Assembly (NCBI GenBank): GCA_027604505.1
Contig: JADIIX010000017.1
Coordinates: forward strand, 1 to 64,000
Reading direction: 5' to 3'
DNA length: 64,000 bases
Source of the DNA: Gonapodya sp. JEL0774
Lineage: Eukaryota > Monoblepharomycota > Monoblepharidomycetes > Monoblepharidales > Gonapodyaceae
Both the position numbers and the translations under genes were made by a program. Under the pieces are notes generated by a model. It was given only the letters and a program-made list of their open reading frames with translations. It was not told where the DNA came from and ran no database searches. The stretch's first letter is position 1; each line of letters begins with the position of its first letter. This document shows, piece after piece, positions 11,034 to 25,226 of this stretch.

Positions 11034-11810
11034 TCAGAACGCTGGCCACCAAGTGATCAATCCGGCACTGACCGCGATACCCGAGGCAGTTGCTGTTTGC
11101 ACAATCACGAGAAACCAAATGAGCCCCAGTCTACAGACTCCGACAATCCCCATTCATACTCACTGAAAGCGTCCATAAGCAACACGCTCGGCTCTCGATG
11201 CTGCCAGACGAGCTGCTCCACCAGTGTTGGACCCGCAATGATGCCCCAAATCATGAGAGAAAATCCAGCAGCCTCGCCTGGGGCGACGATCTTGAGTTCT
11301 TTCAAAAGCAAAGCGAGGGCAAAATTCTTAGCAAATTTCACTCCCGTGGATGGGAGGTACATCTGATTGTGGTGCGATGTGATTGAACGAAATAGGACGG
11401 TCGATGACGTATTCGAACGCACCTTCCTCATGGTTTCAGTAGAACTCTTGTACCCCCACTCACCACCAGTGGCTGCCGCGACATCTTTGCCTTCCTTAAG
11501 AACACTACGGTGGTATTCATTGGGGAACAGAACGCGATACTTGAGGAATGTGAGAAATTGAAAAAGAGAATCGCATTCATCAAAAAGAGAGTTGATATGT
11601 TGATATACATAGACGACAGTCACAAAAGCGAGAGTGGTATACGCACGATGGTGTATCCAATTAGCTGTTCACCGAGAGATGCTCCTGAGAAGACGACGGA
11701 GAGTCCAGGGGCGGAGTTAGCATGGGACCGTTGTTGCGGAGGAACTACGGATAGACTGAGGTACGGAGTAACGGCTTACCAAGAACTGGGATAAGGTTGA
11801 TTGACGACAT
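11034..11810 (-). CDS. Unrecognised multi-pass membrane protein
   Basis: I do not recognise this family. Four exons join in frame: the start ATG at 11810 gives MSSINLIPVL; an intron with a gtaag donor; a hydrophobic exon beginning ANWIHHRAYTTLAFVTVVYV and continuing through SLFDECDSLFQFLTFLKYRV; an intron after TETMRK; then YLPSTGVKFAKNFALALLL and GFSLMIWGIIAGPTLVEQLV; and a last exon giving TASGIAVSAGLITWWPAF and a TGA at 11036-11034. The product is about 190 residues with roughly four hydrophobic segments and a conserved-looking EWGYKSSTETM loop. The last two introns also have clean donors (gtgcg and gtgagt), so the gene is probably real. It is convergent with COQ2 and head to head with DRE2. 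No function is assigned. Confidence 0.6.
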
Positions 11811-12190
11811 GGTTGTTTGAATATCGAACCTGGATCGTGGTCGTATTTATGTGATCAAGGAGTCTGTGAACACTCACGTCAGTTCTATCAAAAACAAAAG
11901 AAGGAAACCCTCCTTTGATCCCCATAATTACAGCATTACCTTCAAAGGTCAATGGGATTGCGAATGAGGGACAGAATTCTCAAGTCCTCTCTTACGTTTG
12001 CCTGAATGCAAGGAATTGACCGATTGGCATCCTCCGAATACATGCGTTCTGTGACAACAAATGAAATAGAGTGGGCTCAAAGCAGTGAAGAATGCGCAAA
12101 ATTGGTTGCAATATCAATGTGAAAGTTGAGTTTGACAACTGTCACTCATATGGGCAGGGGGGTTTCGTGAGCAATTGTGCCATCATCTTC
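11811..12190. promoter_or_regulatory. Divergent intergenic region (membrane protein / DRE2)
   Basis: This 380 bp gap separates head-to-head start codons and should carry both promoters. It is AT-rich. No specific element was identified. A short open frame joins DRE2 upstream from 12092, so an upstream DRE2 start is not excluded. Confidence 0.4.
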
Positions 12191-13402
12191 ATGGCTCTCA
12201 ACCTAATTCCCAAAGACGCTAACGTGCTGCTGGTGTGGTCGACTCAGTTCCCTACTAGCGCAGTAGAAAAATTGCGGGACTCGCTGCAGGAAGTTGCAGG
12301 AAACGTTCAGCTGGAACTTCTGGAGAGGTTCGAGGAAGGTGAGATCGAACTTTCAAAGCTATTGGATCTACGTCAAAGCTTATATGTCTCCTTGTACACT
12401 ATTTCTCGTTCAAAAGCTGAGCTTCCTCCGTCGACGTTCGATGTCGTGGTTTGCGGGTTTTTGTCTGACCTACCTCCAACATCGGTCCAGTCCCACTTGC
12501 CCAAGTTGATTCGCTTGCTCACTCCTTCTGGCACTCTGTACGCTCGTGAAGTTGCTCTACTCGATTCGCCAGTGTCGCCAACCGCTGGTTCTGTTGGGAG
12601 TCTCGAGTCTGTCACTTCCGCTTTCAAACTAGCCGGATTCGTTGACCCAAAGGCTATCGAGACAAAAGTCCTGACTGCAGAGATTTTGAAGGAGATAGCT
12701 ACAGCAGGATGGCCGGCTGCCAGGCAAGCGGAGCTTGAGAAGCTCCCCAGGAGCGCTCGTGTTGCCGTTGTGGACATTACTGCACGGAAGCCGGACTACG
12801 AAGTGGGTGCTGCATCTAAGCTCAAGCTCAAGTTTAACAAGAAAAGCACGGTAAATGGGCTATTCAATGGCACTGTGAAAAGCACCAGCGATCAAGCTAA
12901 CAATGCTACCGAGCAGGTTGTACCGGTCGCGGTTGACGATGATGACGAGCTTATCGACGAAGAAGCACTTCTAGATGACGAGGACCGAGCGAAGCCCGTC
13001 CAAAGTAGGTGCACATCTCGTGACCAAGCTGCGTATTCGCGGGCTTCTAAAGTTACCACTCTTATGGCAGAGGACTTCGACTGTGAGCCTACGAACGGCA
13101 AGCGGAAAGCATGCAAGAATTGCAGTTGCGGGCTTGCTCAAGAAGAGGAGATGGAAGACGACCCTACCATTGTGCGCGTGGAGGGAGGAAAGGAACTGCC
13201 CAAGTCGTCCTGTGGAAATGTGGGTTTTTCTCATACATTCGACAAAACACTTGACCGCTGATCTTTGATCGGATCGTAGTGCTCGCTCGGTGACGCTTTC
13301 CGTTGTAGCTCGTGTCCTTACATGGGTATGCCTGCCTTCCAGCCTGGGGAGAAAGTCAGCCTCACTGGAATGTTTGCAGACGACGATATTGACTTCGCTT
13401 AG
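12191..13402 (+). CDS. DRE2: Anamorsin / Dre2, cytosolic Fe-S cluster assembly protein
   Basis: Dre2 (CIAPIN1) passes electrons from Tah18 to the cytosolic Fe-S assembly machinery and binds two clusters in its C-terminal domain. Exon 1 (12191-13219) and exon 2 (13280-13402) join in frame to about 383 residues. The N-terminus ([10 protein letters not shown] and the downstream Rossmann-like region) is the degenerate methyltransferase-like domain. An acidic linker ([17 protein letters not shown]) leads to the first cluster site, FDCEP...[15 protein letters not shown], with the CX2CXC core. The second site is KSSCGN / [16 protein letters not shown], giving two CX2C pairs; the intron falls exactly between CGN and CSL. 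The ending [18 protein letters not shown] is typical. The segment 13003-13050 reads through in frame but could be a small retained intron. The start at 12191 gives the usual hydrophobic N-terminus. Confidence 0.93.
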
Positions 13403-13542
13403 CTTTACCGTTATAAATTTGTTTGTAATTGTGTTGAACGTTGGTCTGTGCGTGGCTCCCTGATAGTCGCCTATGAGGTTTCCACACCCTTGCATCACAT
13501 AGATAGATTGATTCAAGTCTGCCCAGCAATATTTTCAGTGGA

Positions 13543-15773
13543 ATGAAGCGCACACGATCTCCCAGTAGCCCAATCCGGCAGCCTCTTCAAGAATGCTCTA
13601 ACATTCCTCGAACGTCTCCACGTCTGCGTCAAAAATCGCGCACCTTGACTCTGTCTTCGCCTTCAGTCAAACCCCCTGATTTCTTCGAAAAGCGTGCTCC
13701 ACCCCTCAGATCGACTTTCGCGAATCAATTGAGAGGTCGGGAACTCGGATCACGCGACTGCCTGGCCAGAACATGGAGTACTGAACCAAGAAATCGAAGT
13801 GAGTTTGCTTCCAAACGGCGGCAACCATTCAACTGATTTGAATTTTCCCCCCACTATTAACCGACAATGGTTTTCATCAATAGTATCTCTGAGGTTTCAC
13901 GTGGAGAATTTCGTGTCTACCCCGCGAGACGTGTACAGGTGTGAAGACCAGGGCATTCCCTGTCCTCCTTTTGCCTGCTCATATGCAAATCGTGAGTCAC
14001 CATCGCGACAAAATTTCTCTGTGGATTGTCTGAAGTATATTTTTATTATTCCAGGGGCGCGGGCGGGAAAATTGTTGGCGGTGGTTGACGAGGGCGGATA
14101 TGTTTGCCTTTTGGATACAACGGAAAGTCTTTCCAGCAAGCGTAAGGAACTCCCTCTGTCGGTTTGCTATCGCGACACCTTGTGTGACTGTTTCTGCTCT
14201 GAAGCTCCACTGAATGTGTGGCCTGCGCACCATAATGCGATATTCGATATTGCATGGACCGCGGATGATTGCAAATTGGTGAGTGAGACATCCGTGTTAT
14301 GTGAATTGATGGAAACTCGATCAATGACCGTCATTTCTTTCAAGGTTACCGGGTCGGGAGATCAGAGTGCCTGCGTTTGGGACGTCGAAACGAGAGCTGG
14401 CATTGCCAGCCTCGTGGGACACAGCTCCAGTGTCAAGGCTGTATCCACAAGTCCACATGAGCCACGTAAGCTTCATTTGGTGTAAGGATATGTCTGACAG
14501 TCGCAGCTTGTTCTGACCCGATCTTTGCAAACAGAACTATTCGCAACCGCCTCCCGAGATGGAAAGATAATTATTTGGGACACCCGCTGCGTTGGATACT
14601 CAAATGAAGCAGGAAGTGAGTACAATTTGTACTTCCGGATGTCGTTCTGACTCGCTTATGAGTTTGGACGAGCTGTAGTGAAGACCCATAAACCCGCCAA
14701 CACCATCTCCAACGCTCACCTTTATGAAAGTGCATCTGGAAAGCGTGTGACTGGCTCAAAGCAGCGCAAAACAGGATCCCCTCCGGCCTCTGTGAGTGCG
14801 AAGGATGATACCTATGACGACATCCAGTACAACGTGTGAAATTCACTCCTTAGGGAAGCGTGACTCAGGTTATATTCTCGTCTACCTCACCATATCATGT
14901 ATTGTCTTCGGGCTCCAGTGACGGACTGGTTAAGTTATGGGATCTCAGGAGCTATCACTCTCACCGCGCAGTACCCTCACCCATCGGCACCTCGAACCCT
15001 CGCTCAGGATCAAAGCGCTCGCGTGGATTCGCATCCCTGACTCTTAGCAAGAATGGACTGCATGTATATGCATGCTGCACTGACAGTACAATACTCAAGT
15101 ACTCAGCGAGTTCATTGGGTGACAGTGTCGCGCAGTTCACAGATCCCAATTACAATTCGTTCGGGACCGGATTTTTTGTCAGACTCTCCGTGAGCCCTGA
15201 TGATGATTTTATTGCTTCCGGATCAACGAGAGGATCCATATTCATTTGGGAGGTTTCGCGACCTCAGTCCGCTGCTTGGGAGCTCGGCGGTCATGCTGCC
15301 GAATGCTCGCCGGTCGCATGGTGCAATACCGACTGGGAGCAAATTGCTGCATGTGGAGATGATGGAGCAGTCCGTCTGTGGAATGCTTCTAAATCCGAGC
15401 GTGAACACATCCTGAATGACCCCGAGCTGAAAGGGATGGGTCTCCTTGCTGAAAGATCTAGTGTGTTCATGGACGTTGCTGCCAGTTCTTTTCACTAGCT
15501 TTTGACATTTGCTTGATTCTGCCAGAATCCCCAGGTCAAAAATCCGCTTCCGCGCGTTCGTTAGTTTCCCATTTATCTTCAAACACAACATTGACTTCTT
15601 CCAGTCCCACGAGGCCTCTAAGCTCACTTGAACGGTCGTCTAGCATGCCACAGGCATTGACTGGAAACAACGATTGCCATTCAAACCGAGTTACAACTCC
15701 GCAGGCGAGAAACATTTTGGTGCAGTGGCTGCAGAGGGGAAAGAACACTGGAAAAGAAAACTGTAGTGTCTAA
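13543..15773 (+). CDS. CDT2: CDT2/DTL-like WD40 substrate receptor of CUL4-DDB1 ubiquitin ligase
   Basis: Cdt2 recruits PCNA-bound substrates such as the licensing factor Cdt1 to CRL4 ubiquitin ligase during S phase. The N-terminus (MKRTRSPSSPIRQPLQ) is basic and disordered. WD repeats follow over several exons: AGKLLAVVDEGGYVCLLDT, AHHNAIFDIAW, SGDQSACVWDVET, GHSSSVKAV, FATASRDGKIIIWDTRC, SSGSSDGLVKLWDLRSY, GSTRGSIFIWEVS and ACGDDGAVRLWN. Two repeats end in WDTR and WDLR, the WDXR (DWD) boxes that contact DDB1. The long insert between repeats, with SGKRVTGSKQRKTGSPP, fits the Cdt2 family. The C-terminus (ARNILVQWLQR) is only loosely like a PIP degron. At least five introns are visible. Another DCAF WD40 protein is the main alternative. 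Confidence 0.78.
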
Positions 15774-16277
15774 TTACTTATGCATTGTGTGTTTTCGTTA
15801 ATTCAAAATATTATTCGAACAAGTGCTCGGAGGGACGTCATACAGGTCTGGACCAGCACTTGTTCAGAGCGTTGTTCAGAGAAAGGAGGTGTTCCTGCTG
15901 TCCTGTAATAATTTGTATGGAGCGCCTCACCGGCAGAAACCCCAACTGGAATCGGCAGGATTTACACAAGGCCAACCAGCATGTCGAGGTAACTTGGAAT
16001 CGAAGGCAGCGTGTTGGATGCAATATAAATTGGAAAATTTGAAACTCAACCTCGCCTCCTTGTCTCTACTCATGACCGGACTTCACTTTTGATCAGACGG
16101 ATCAAGCTCACTGGTGAAGTCTTTGCAGAGCTTGCTGCGTTGATAATGTAGTTAACGCGTACCTTACTCACTCTTGCTTCTGTTGACGAACGTCGGGGCA
16201 ATTTCGTCTTTTTGCGTTTATCACCACCCATAACTTTGGTCTCGTATTCCCAACCACCACTCGGTCTCTTTTTCTAG
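15774..16277. other. Intergenic region and probable unresolved first exon of the HECT ligase
   Basis: No independent gene is supported in these roughly 500 bases. The next gene needs an upstream coding exon ending in phase 1 to supply a start codon before its 16278 acceptor. Small candidate ATGs exist (for example 15980), but none gives a clean phase, so I left it unassigned. Confidence 0.4.
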
Positions 16278-19417
<3,140 letters not shown>

Positions 19418-19485
19418 TAAATGTTTAGGCTTGTTCATGAAATATTATTGTTTTTTGGCCATTTGAAGGGATCTCTACGTTAAGT

Positions 19486-20701
19486 TCACTCAGTCTTTAT
19501 TGTAAGTGGGTCAGACCCGCTCTTCGGTGCTATAGTCTCTCGGGGCAGTTTCCGAAACTGGTCTTCTGCCAATGTTGGCACAGGTACTGAAAAAGGGTCG
19601 GGGAATGTTTTCCGGTGAATTGTCGCACGGACAGCGTCTGTCACCCGCACCCAAGCACTCTCCGCTCCAGGGACAGCTCCCTTCACGTACAGAACGTTCA
19701 GCTGATTATCTATCTTAATCACCTGGGGAAAGCAAATTTAAAAAGGGAATCGTACCAAACATCAAATCAGCTCCCACCTTCAAGTTTTGAACTGTCACTT
19801 TTTTGTTACCCATTTTACCAGGCATTTTCCTACCTTTCCATATTCGACCAGGGTCCTAGGGCCCATAGCTTGTTCAGCGGTATTCACATCTGGAAATTCA
19901 TCAAAGCGTCCAAATCACCTGGTTCGCTCCGATCGAACCCCCAGAACGGTGTTTGAGAGATGTCCCATGTGACGCGCGCATTCCTTTCATCCCGTATCTC
20001 TTCATCACACCTTGAAATCCCTTTCCAATGCTGCAGACATGACTTCATGTTTGAACACAAATACGTATTCCGCAGACTGAATGAAGATGCACTCACGACT
20101 TCGCTTTCACGTCAACAAATTGACCAGCAACGAAATGCCCGACATTCATTTTCGTCCCCACAGAAACTACCGCATCGTTTGTCACTGTAAATCCAACGAG
20201 TTGTTGCTTAGGAGTTGTTCCTGCTTTCTCAAACAATCGTTGTTGAATCTTCCGCCGTTTCGAAGACTTTTTGGCCTCTCCAACACCAAGCTGAACCATA
20301 GAGTGCTTCCCGTCCGAGTACGGGAGAATTCCAACAACTTCCGTCGAGGGAAGATGGAGCAAAGTCACTGGTATCATGCGGCCCCATTCATCCCACAGCG
20401 TCAACATCCCCCTTTTCTGTGCGAGCAACCCCGTTCTCTTTGTTCGGCCATACTGAAACGCGGCTGACGTTGATGATGCCATTTCCGATCCAGCCAAGTT
20501 AGCGGAATTTGATTTGACAGTGTGTGTGGATATTCCTCGGCATAGTTCTGATTGTGGTGGGGAGGAAGGGATTGGGATTGATGCTCTCGACACGTTCACT
20601 CGAAATGATCGCGCATTCGCTGGAGATAGGGCACCACAGAGTCCATGAGTAGATGCTCGAGTTAAGATTTTTGCTTGAAGGACGAGATTCCTCGATTGCA
20701 T
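19486..20701 (-). CDS. MRPL3: Mitochondrial large-subunit ribosomal protein uL3m
   Basis: uL3m binds 23S-type rRNA near the peptidyl transferase centre of the mitoribosome. Exon 1 starts at ATG 20701 with a presequence ([17 protein letters not shown]) and then [19 protein letters not shown], the typical start of the L3 fold. It ends in VDVKAK(S), with the Ser codon split. Exon 2 reads [20 protein letters not shown] followed by [17 protein letters not shown], the signature L3 loop. Exon 3 reads [18 protein letters not shown], the conserved GxxMxGxxG loop. The last exon gives [16 protein letters not shown], then a mitochondrial tail to the stop at 19486. The joins are in frame with canonical donors. 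The bacterial/mitochondrial form of the GFQG..KR motif and the presequence exclude the cytosolic uL3. It is convergent with the HECT ligase, 68 bp apart. Confidence 0.94.
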
Positions 20702-20888
20702 GTTTTGTGGATGTGACACCCGCGCAGTCGTGGAACCCACTGAGTATCCATCGAAGCACACACTTTTTTATAGTAACAGTCTGTTTGTAAACTACACTTC
20801 ACATTTGGAGAATTATGTAAGTGACAATGAATGTTCAAGACAGTGATGTAGCAAATGTTCGGGCTTAAGAAAATTATGCTGCAACGCA

Positions 20889-22414
20889 CTACAAAGTAGC
20901 GGATTGCTTCACGGTTGGGTGAGATTGACCCCACCAAGCGTTCCAAGTGTATGACATCTTATAGCAGCCAGGAAGAAGGGTTTTATTTCAGCTCACAAAA
21001 TGAAAAGATTGATGAACCACTTACAGCAGCCTTCCCCAACCCAAAAGCTCCCCGTGCCACTTTCTGCGCATTCAAAGCAGATGTGCCCCACCCCAAACCT
21101 TCCCCGACAAGTTCCGTTGTTTGCTCCATTCTAATTCGAAGCCTGGTTGTGAGTCGTCCGAGAGGTGTGTGCTCGAACCGATTGCTGGGATCCATGGATT
21201 CGTTGATTCTCACTGGGAGAGCCATGAGGGCTCTTAGAAGCCGAACCGACGTACTGATTCGAGCAATGACGTCAAAGAATGGGAGGTCCCTGAGTGCGAC
21301 GACGGAATCATAGATTTCTGTCAGCTCGGTCCGGCAGTTGTCATAGCATTTTGCTGCAGTCATGACATAGGTGTGGAAATTGGAAAGTATCTCGCTGGTT
21401 TAATTGATATCGCTGAGTGAGCGGGTGGTTGCAAATCAAGAAAAGTGGGTCAAGCAACCTACCGGACATTCTCCGGTGAGACGTTCAGATCAGTATTGGT
21501 TTGTCGTACCTGTTCGACCAAAGCGATGATACTGTCGTAGTTTCCCTCAAGAAAGTCTGCCACAACCTGCATACATCATCAATTATGGGGACAGTCAATG
21601 CATAGTGTCCGGAGATTATCTAACCACAGTTGTTTTCGTAGTCACCTGTGCCATCGCTGTGCTGAAAGTCTCGTCTGGGTTCGAGAGCGTCGAGGGTTTC
21701 TCGCCTTGGAGGTCGTAAAGTCGCCTGCTCGTGGGTTGCCTCAACGTCTCGTAGGCAGTGGCCAAACATTGAAACGCTTCAGTGGCCTGGCTCAGAATAC
21801 AAGTAAGTGCGAAGCATCGCACTGACGAGGATATCTCGTGCAACTCACTCGGGGGTGACTGCATCGGTCCGGATGACAAGTTCGGCTCCGACCAAGGTAC
21901 GCTTTCCGTATATCCTCGGTGGTGCATTCGCGTGTCACTCCTGAACGAAGGTAACCCGTTAATATATAGCAAGTGATAAGGTTTGGGTGAGAGCCCCTTC
22001 AGCAACCGTCAGTGCAGAATAAATGTAGGAAGAACGCGCACCAAGTACATCATAGTATGATTTCCGAGTTAGGACATGTTCCACGAGTAAGTCGTCCCCA
22101 GTGGTTTGTGGAGTTGGCGGCGTCACAGGTGAAATGGGTGTTTCGGGGTAAGGGTTTGGATTTGGGATTGTCACACTCTCAGCCGAAAGCGACGGACGGG
22201 TAGGAGATGGTCGAGGCATCGACTTTTCGGCAGATGATTGGGACGGTGTTTCCAAAGGGGGTGAGGGTGGAGGGGTTGGTGGTAGCGATGGAGTGTTGTG
22301 GTGTCCCGGAGCAGACCAGGAAGAAGGATGCCGTTCCAACTCTATTGGAGAAGCCTGCGAATGCTCCCTATTGAAATCTTGAGAAATAGGGGGTCTTTCC
22401 GGAGCTTGTTCCAT
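20889..22414 (-). CDS. J-domain (DnaJ/Hsp40) co-chaperone with helical C-terminal region
   Basis: The ATG at 22414 (MEQAPERPP) is the first real ATG after the upstream RPC3 stop. About 120 disordered, Pro/Ser-rich residues precede a J domain split over three exons: LTRKSYYDVLGAR, then DIRKAYLGRSRTCHPDRCSHP with the essential HPD, then ATEAFQCLATAYETLRQPT followed by SRRLYD. J domains stimulate Hsp70 ATPase activity. The rest is helical, with NYDSIIALVEQVRQTNTDLN and AKCYDNCRTELTEIYDSVVA, and no zinc-finger or Gly/Phe region, so it is a class III J protein. The last intron (gtaagt donor) probably joins GKAA to a final exon reading MSYTWNAWWGQSHPTVKQ, with a stop at 20891-20889. If that intron is retained, the protein instead ends at 20983. 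The partner and location are unknown. Confidence 0.75.
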
Positions 22415-22523
22415 TCGAAGGTGGAATTTTTGATGCCAACCTTCCTCGACATGTGATTTCAAGAGGTACAGACATGTGGGGCACCGGTGTCCGGAATAAG
22501 CTTTCCCACTGCATCAATTAAAA

Positions 22524-25071
22524 TTATAAATCTTCCAATATCATTCGCATTTTTTCTAATCTCACAACCGCCGCTTCTAACATTGCAAATGACGTCTCCA
22601 AAGTCCGATACCCTGCTTCCTCTGCTTCCGGCAGTTGTTGCAAGTCGCCTTGTTGTCGTTCCAGTTTTTCGAGAAGCAAACGGTGTAGAGCTCGCTCGCT
22701 CTGGTGCCTCACCATAATCTTCCTGCATGTTTCGACCACATAGCTGCGCAGCATGTCGCATGTGAGGTCGAGATTGACAAACCATAGAAAGAATGTCTTT
22801 AAGGCGGAACGGTCAGATCCTCGGGGAACCTCCTGATAGGGAGACGGATATAGTAGATGAATGGATCGACTTCATGTATTGCACGAAACTCGCGACACAA
22901 ATCGGTAGTTCTCCATCTCTCAAACCCACCTGCTGCTGCACAAACCCACTGCTAAAAAGTTCATATGTACGTGTCCTCACCTCCTTGTCGCGCAACATGG
23001 CTATTCTGGCGATCTGAGGAACGACGCGGTGGTGAAATCACGTCGAACGACTTTGACCATCCCATGATGAAAGCATGAGCTCACCTGCTTATCATCCAAT
23101 TTGCCATGCTTTTGTAACAGTCTAAATATTCGAAGACTAGCGTGTCCGAATCGGTTCTCAACGACTCTTTCGACCAGGACACGGCGTAACGTGACAGAGA
23201 GTTTTCGAAAATCCACGAAGTACTGGCCTGGGATCAACAAAGAAAAAAACCACGACCCCACAAATGAGAATCCAAGACTGATGATGAGGGTCTTGTTTTA
23301 GTCTTGGTTTAGTGCTTTACCTCCCATCCCCGAGTCCGACTTCTCCACAAAATGGCACTCATTCTCCTCCAAAAGGTCAACGTACTCTTGTAGCGACGGT
23401 CGTTGAATACCATGTACAGGTATGAGGGGCAACTCGAGGTTGTCAGCGATGGGCAAAGAGTTGAACATGAATGTACCTGGTGTTCACGGGTTGCTCGTTA
23501 TTTGGCGGAGCACATCTCACGAAGTAGTAAGATACGTACGACTTCTCTCCTCGAACTTGCATCCCTTGATGTCTTCTGAGGCAAGCTGCATCAACGCAGC
23601 GGCGACCTTCCCAGCAGAGGGATTGATAACGCTGGCAGCGAGTTCCGCAACAACCTGTGTGTGTTCAAGAATGTTATGGACAGGGTCCGAAATTGGGAAG
23701 CATTTTCAATCAAGGCACACCTCACTTCGCGCGAGTACATTGAGTCGGTCGTGGTTGAGACGCCAGAAAGATTCCTGTGCAGCACGTACAGGTGAGATTC
23801 GTGCATCAGCAAACGGGGAACACATAGCATCAGGCGAAGGTGTTATACATACATCGTTCGTTTCTACGATCTGCGCGGTTGGGTAAGAGCCGTTCATGTC
23901 CGAGACAGCCAAACGCTGAGGCAGTCAAAAGGGGGGGTGGTGAGTGTTGCGTTTAGAACTCCGAAGGGTGCATTTTGTGAGTCCTGGGTAGATTCCACAA
24001 AACTCACCTTGTATGGTGCATCGTCATTGTCTTGGCCATCCCACTTTCTTTTCTGTGTGGGAGAAAAGAAACGAGAACCGTGTGAACAAAGTGATTTCGC
24101 AAACCATCGGCTGGAGGGGCGATCATCCGAAATCGCACTCCACAATGAATGTTGATGAAGGGACGCCTTTGCATGGCCCAGTTTCGGTGCGTGATCTAGC
24201 CCACAGATTGACCACTCCTCCTCGCATAAACTGCCAGCGCGGAATATTCACCGTCCCAACATGTACATCACCTCCATATCTCTGCTCTCGAGCCTTGGAT
24301 TCCGCCTCGGTCTTGGCCTTTTTCTTTTCATTCGCCGTTGGCACGAGCGATTCCGATACGCTGGCAGCCTCTCCCGCGATAATGCGGTCAGCCATACTGG
24401 TCGCGTCGCTTTGAGTCACTCGCACAATGATGCGATCTTCGGTAAGAGCAACCCAAGCTTTGCGGAGGGCAGACGGCGGTCGGCCGTGGAGCAAGGGGTC
24501 ATCCCAGTGCGGCTCAGGCGCTTTCATGCGGCCGTTCTTGATGACCTGCTCCACGAGAAGCGCAGCCTAAGTGAAATTCGTAGGATGTGGGTGAATCCTG
24601 GGTGATTGAGAGTCGTCGTTGGCCTCTTAAAATCACGCACATCATTCCCGAAAAGAGTCCTAACCAGTGCAGCGTGCAACGGAAGACGCAATCTGGCCAA
24701 AACCTCCTCCTCCTCAATGTTGTAGTGAGTCACCACGCGTTGCCCCTCCGTCGATTCTATCCAGTGCATAAGATTGTGCTGAATCAGCACAAAGAGAGAC
24801 TCTCGGACCTGCCTCGCCGGTAGCTTTGTGTGATTCACTAGTCCACCAATGGTTAGCCGACCTTTGAGCAGTAGAGTGGTGGCAACCCTCTATGGTAGGA
24901 ATTAAATGGGAGTGGATTTGAGAAACATTGGGGAAATGACAAAATCGTGTTGGGGAACGTCCACCACGATATCCCCCAGTCACACACGGGAACTTGTATA
25001 TAACATACCTCAGGAATAAGACCAAACGTTTCCTTGATAATCTCCGCCGCGAGTTGTACTCGAGCAGTCAT
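22524..25071 (-). CDS. RPC82: RNA polymerase III subunit RPC3 (RPC82/POLR3C)
   Basis: RPC3 is the winged-helix subunit of the Pol III-specific initiation trimer (RPC3-RPC6-RPC7). The start at 25071 gives MTARVQLAAEIIKETFGLIPE; after an intron comes VATTLLLKGRLTIGGLVNHT, then LPARQVRESLFVLIQHNLM, the characteristic first winged helix. HYNIEEEEVLARLRLPLHA followed by LVRTLFGND matches the YXXXXXXVLXRLRFP block of the family. Further exons give ALLVEQVIKNGRM, DFRKLSVTLRRVLVERVVE and NRFGHASLRIFRLLQKHGKL (the central winged helix). The C-terminal exon gives AEEAGYRTLETSFAMLEAA, a coiled coil. About eight introns are present. It shares a 155 bp head-to-head gap with the DOCK gene. Confidence 0.9.
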
Positions 25072-25226
25072 AATGGGCAGATATAAAGGAACATGAAATT
25101 GAAGAATCGTTGTGCCTGTCTTCTTCAGACCGAAGTCATCAATCGCGACACACACACACACATCCCCCCCCCCCCCACCTTCCCCACAGATTCATTTGGC
25201 GCCCATTGCTTCTTCGCCCTTACCAA
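25072..25226. promoter_or_regulatory. Shared promoter gap RPC3 / DOCK with AC repeat and poly-C tract
   Basis: The 155 bp between divergent start codons contain a short (AC)n microsatellite (about 25148-25162) immediately followed by a run of 13 C (25164-25176). Such simple tracts can exclude nucleosomes, but promoter function is inferred only from gene arrangement. Confidence 0.45.

Noticed and set aside
15823-16092. + strand frame of 89 codons before the HECT ligase
   Set aside because: No conserved motif; does not join in phase with the C2 exon at 16278. The true first exon was not identified.
23894-24414. Plus-strand frames opposite RPC3
   Set aside because: Antisense to RPC3 exons and introns; no family features.
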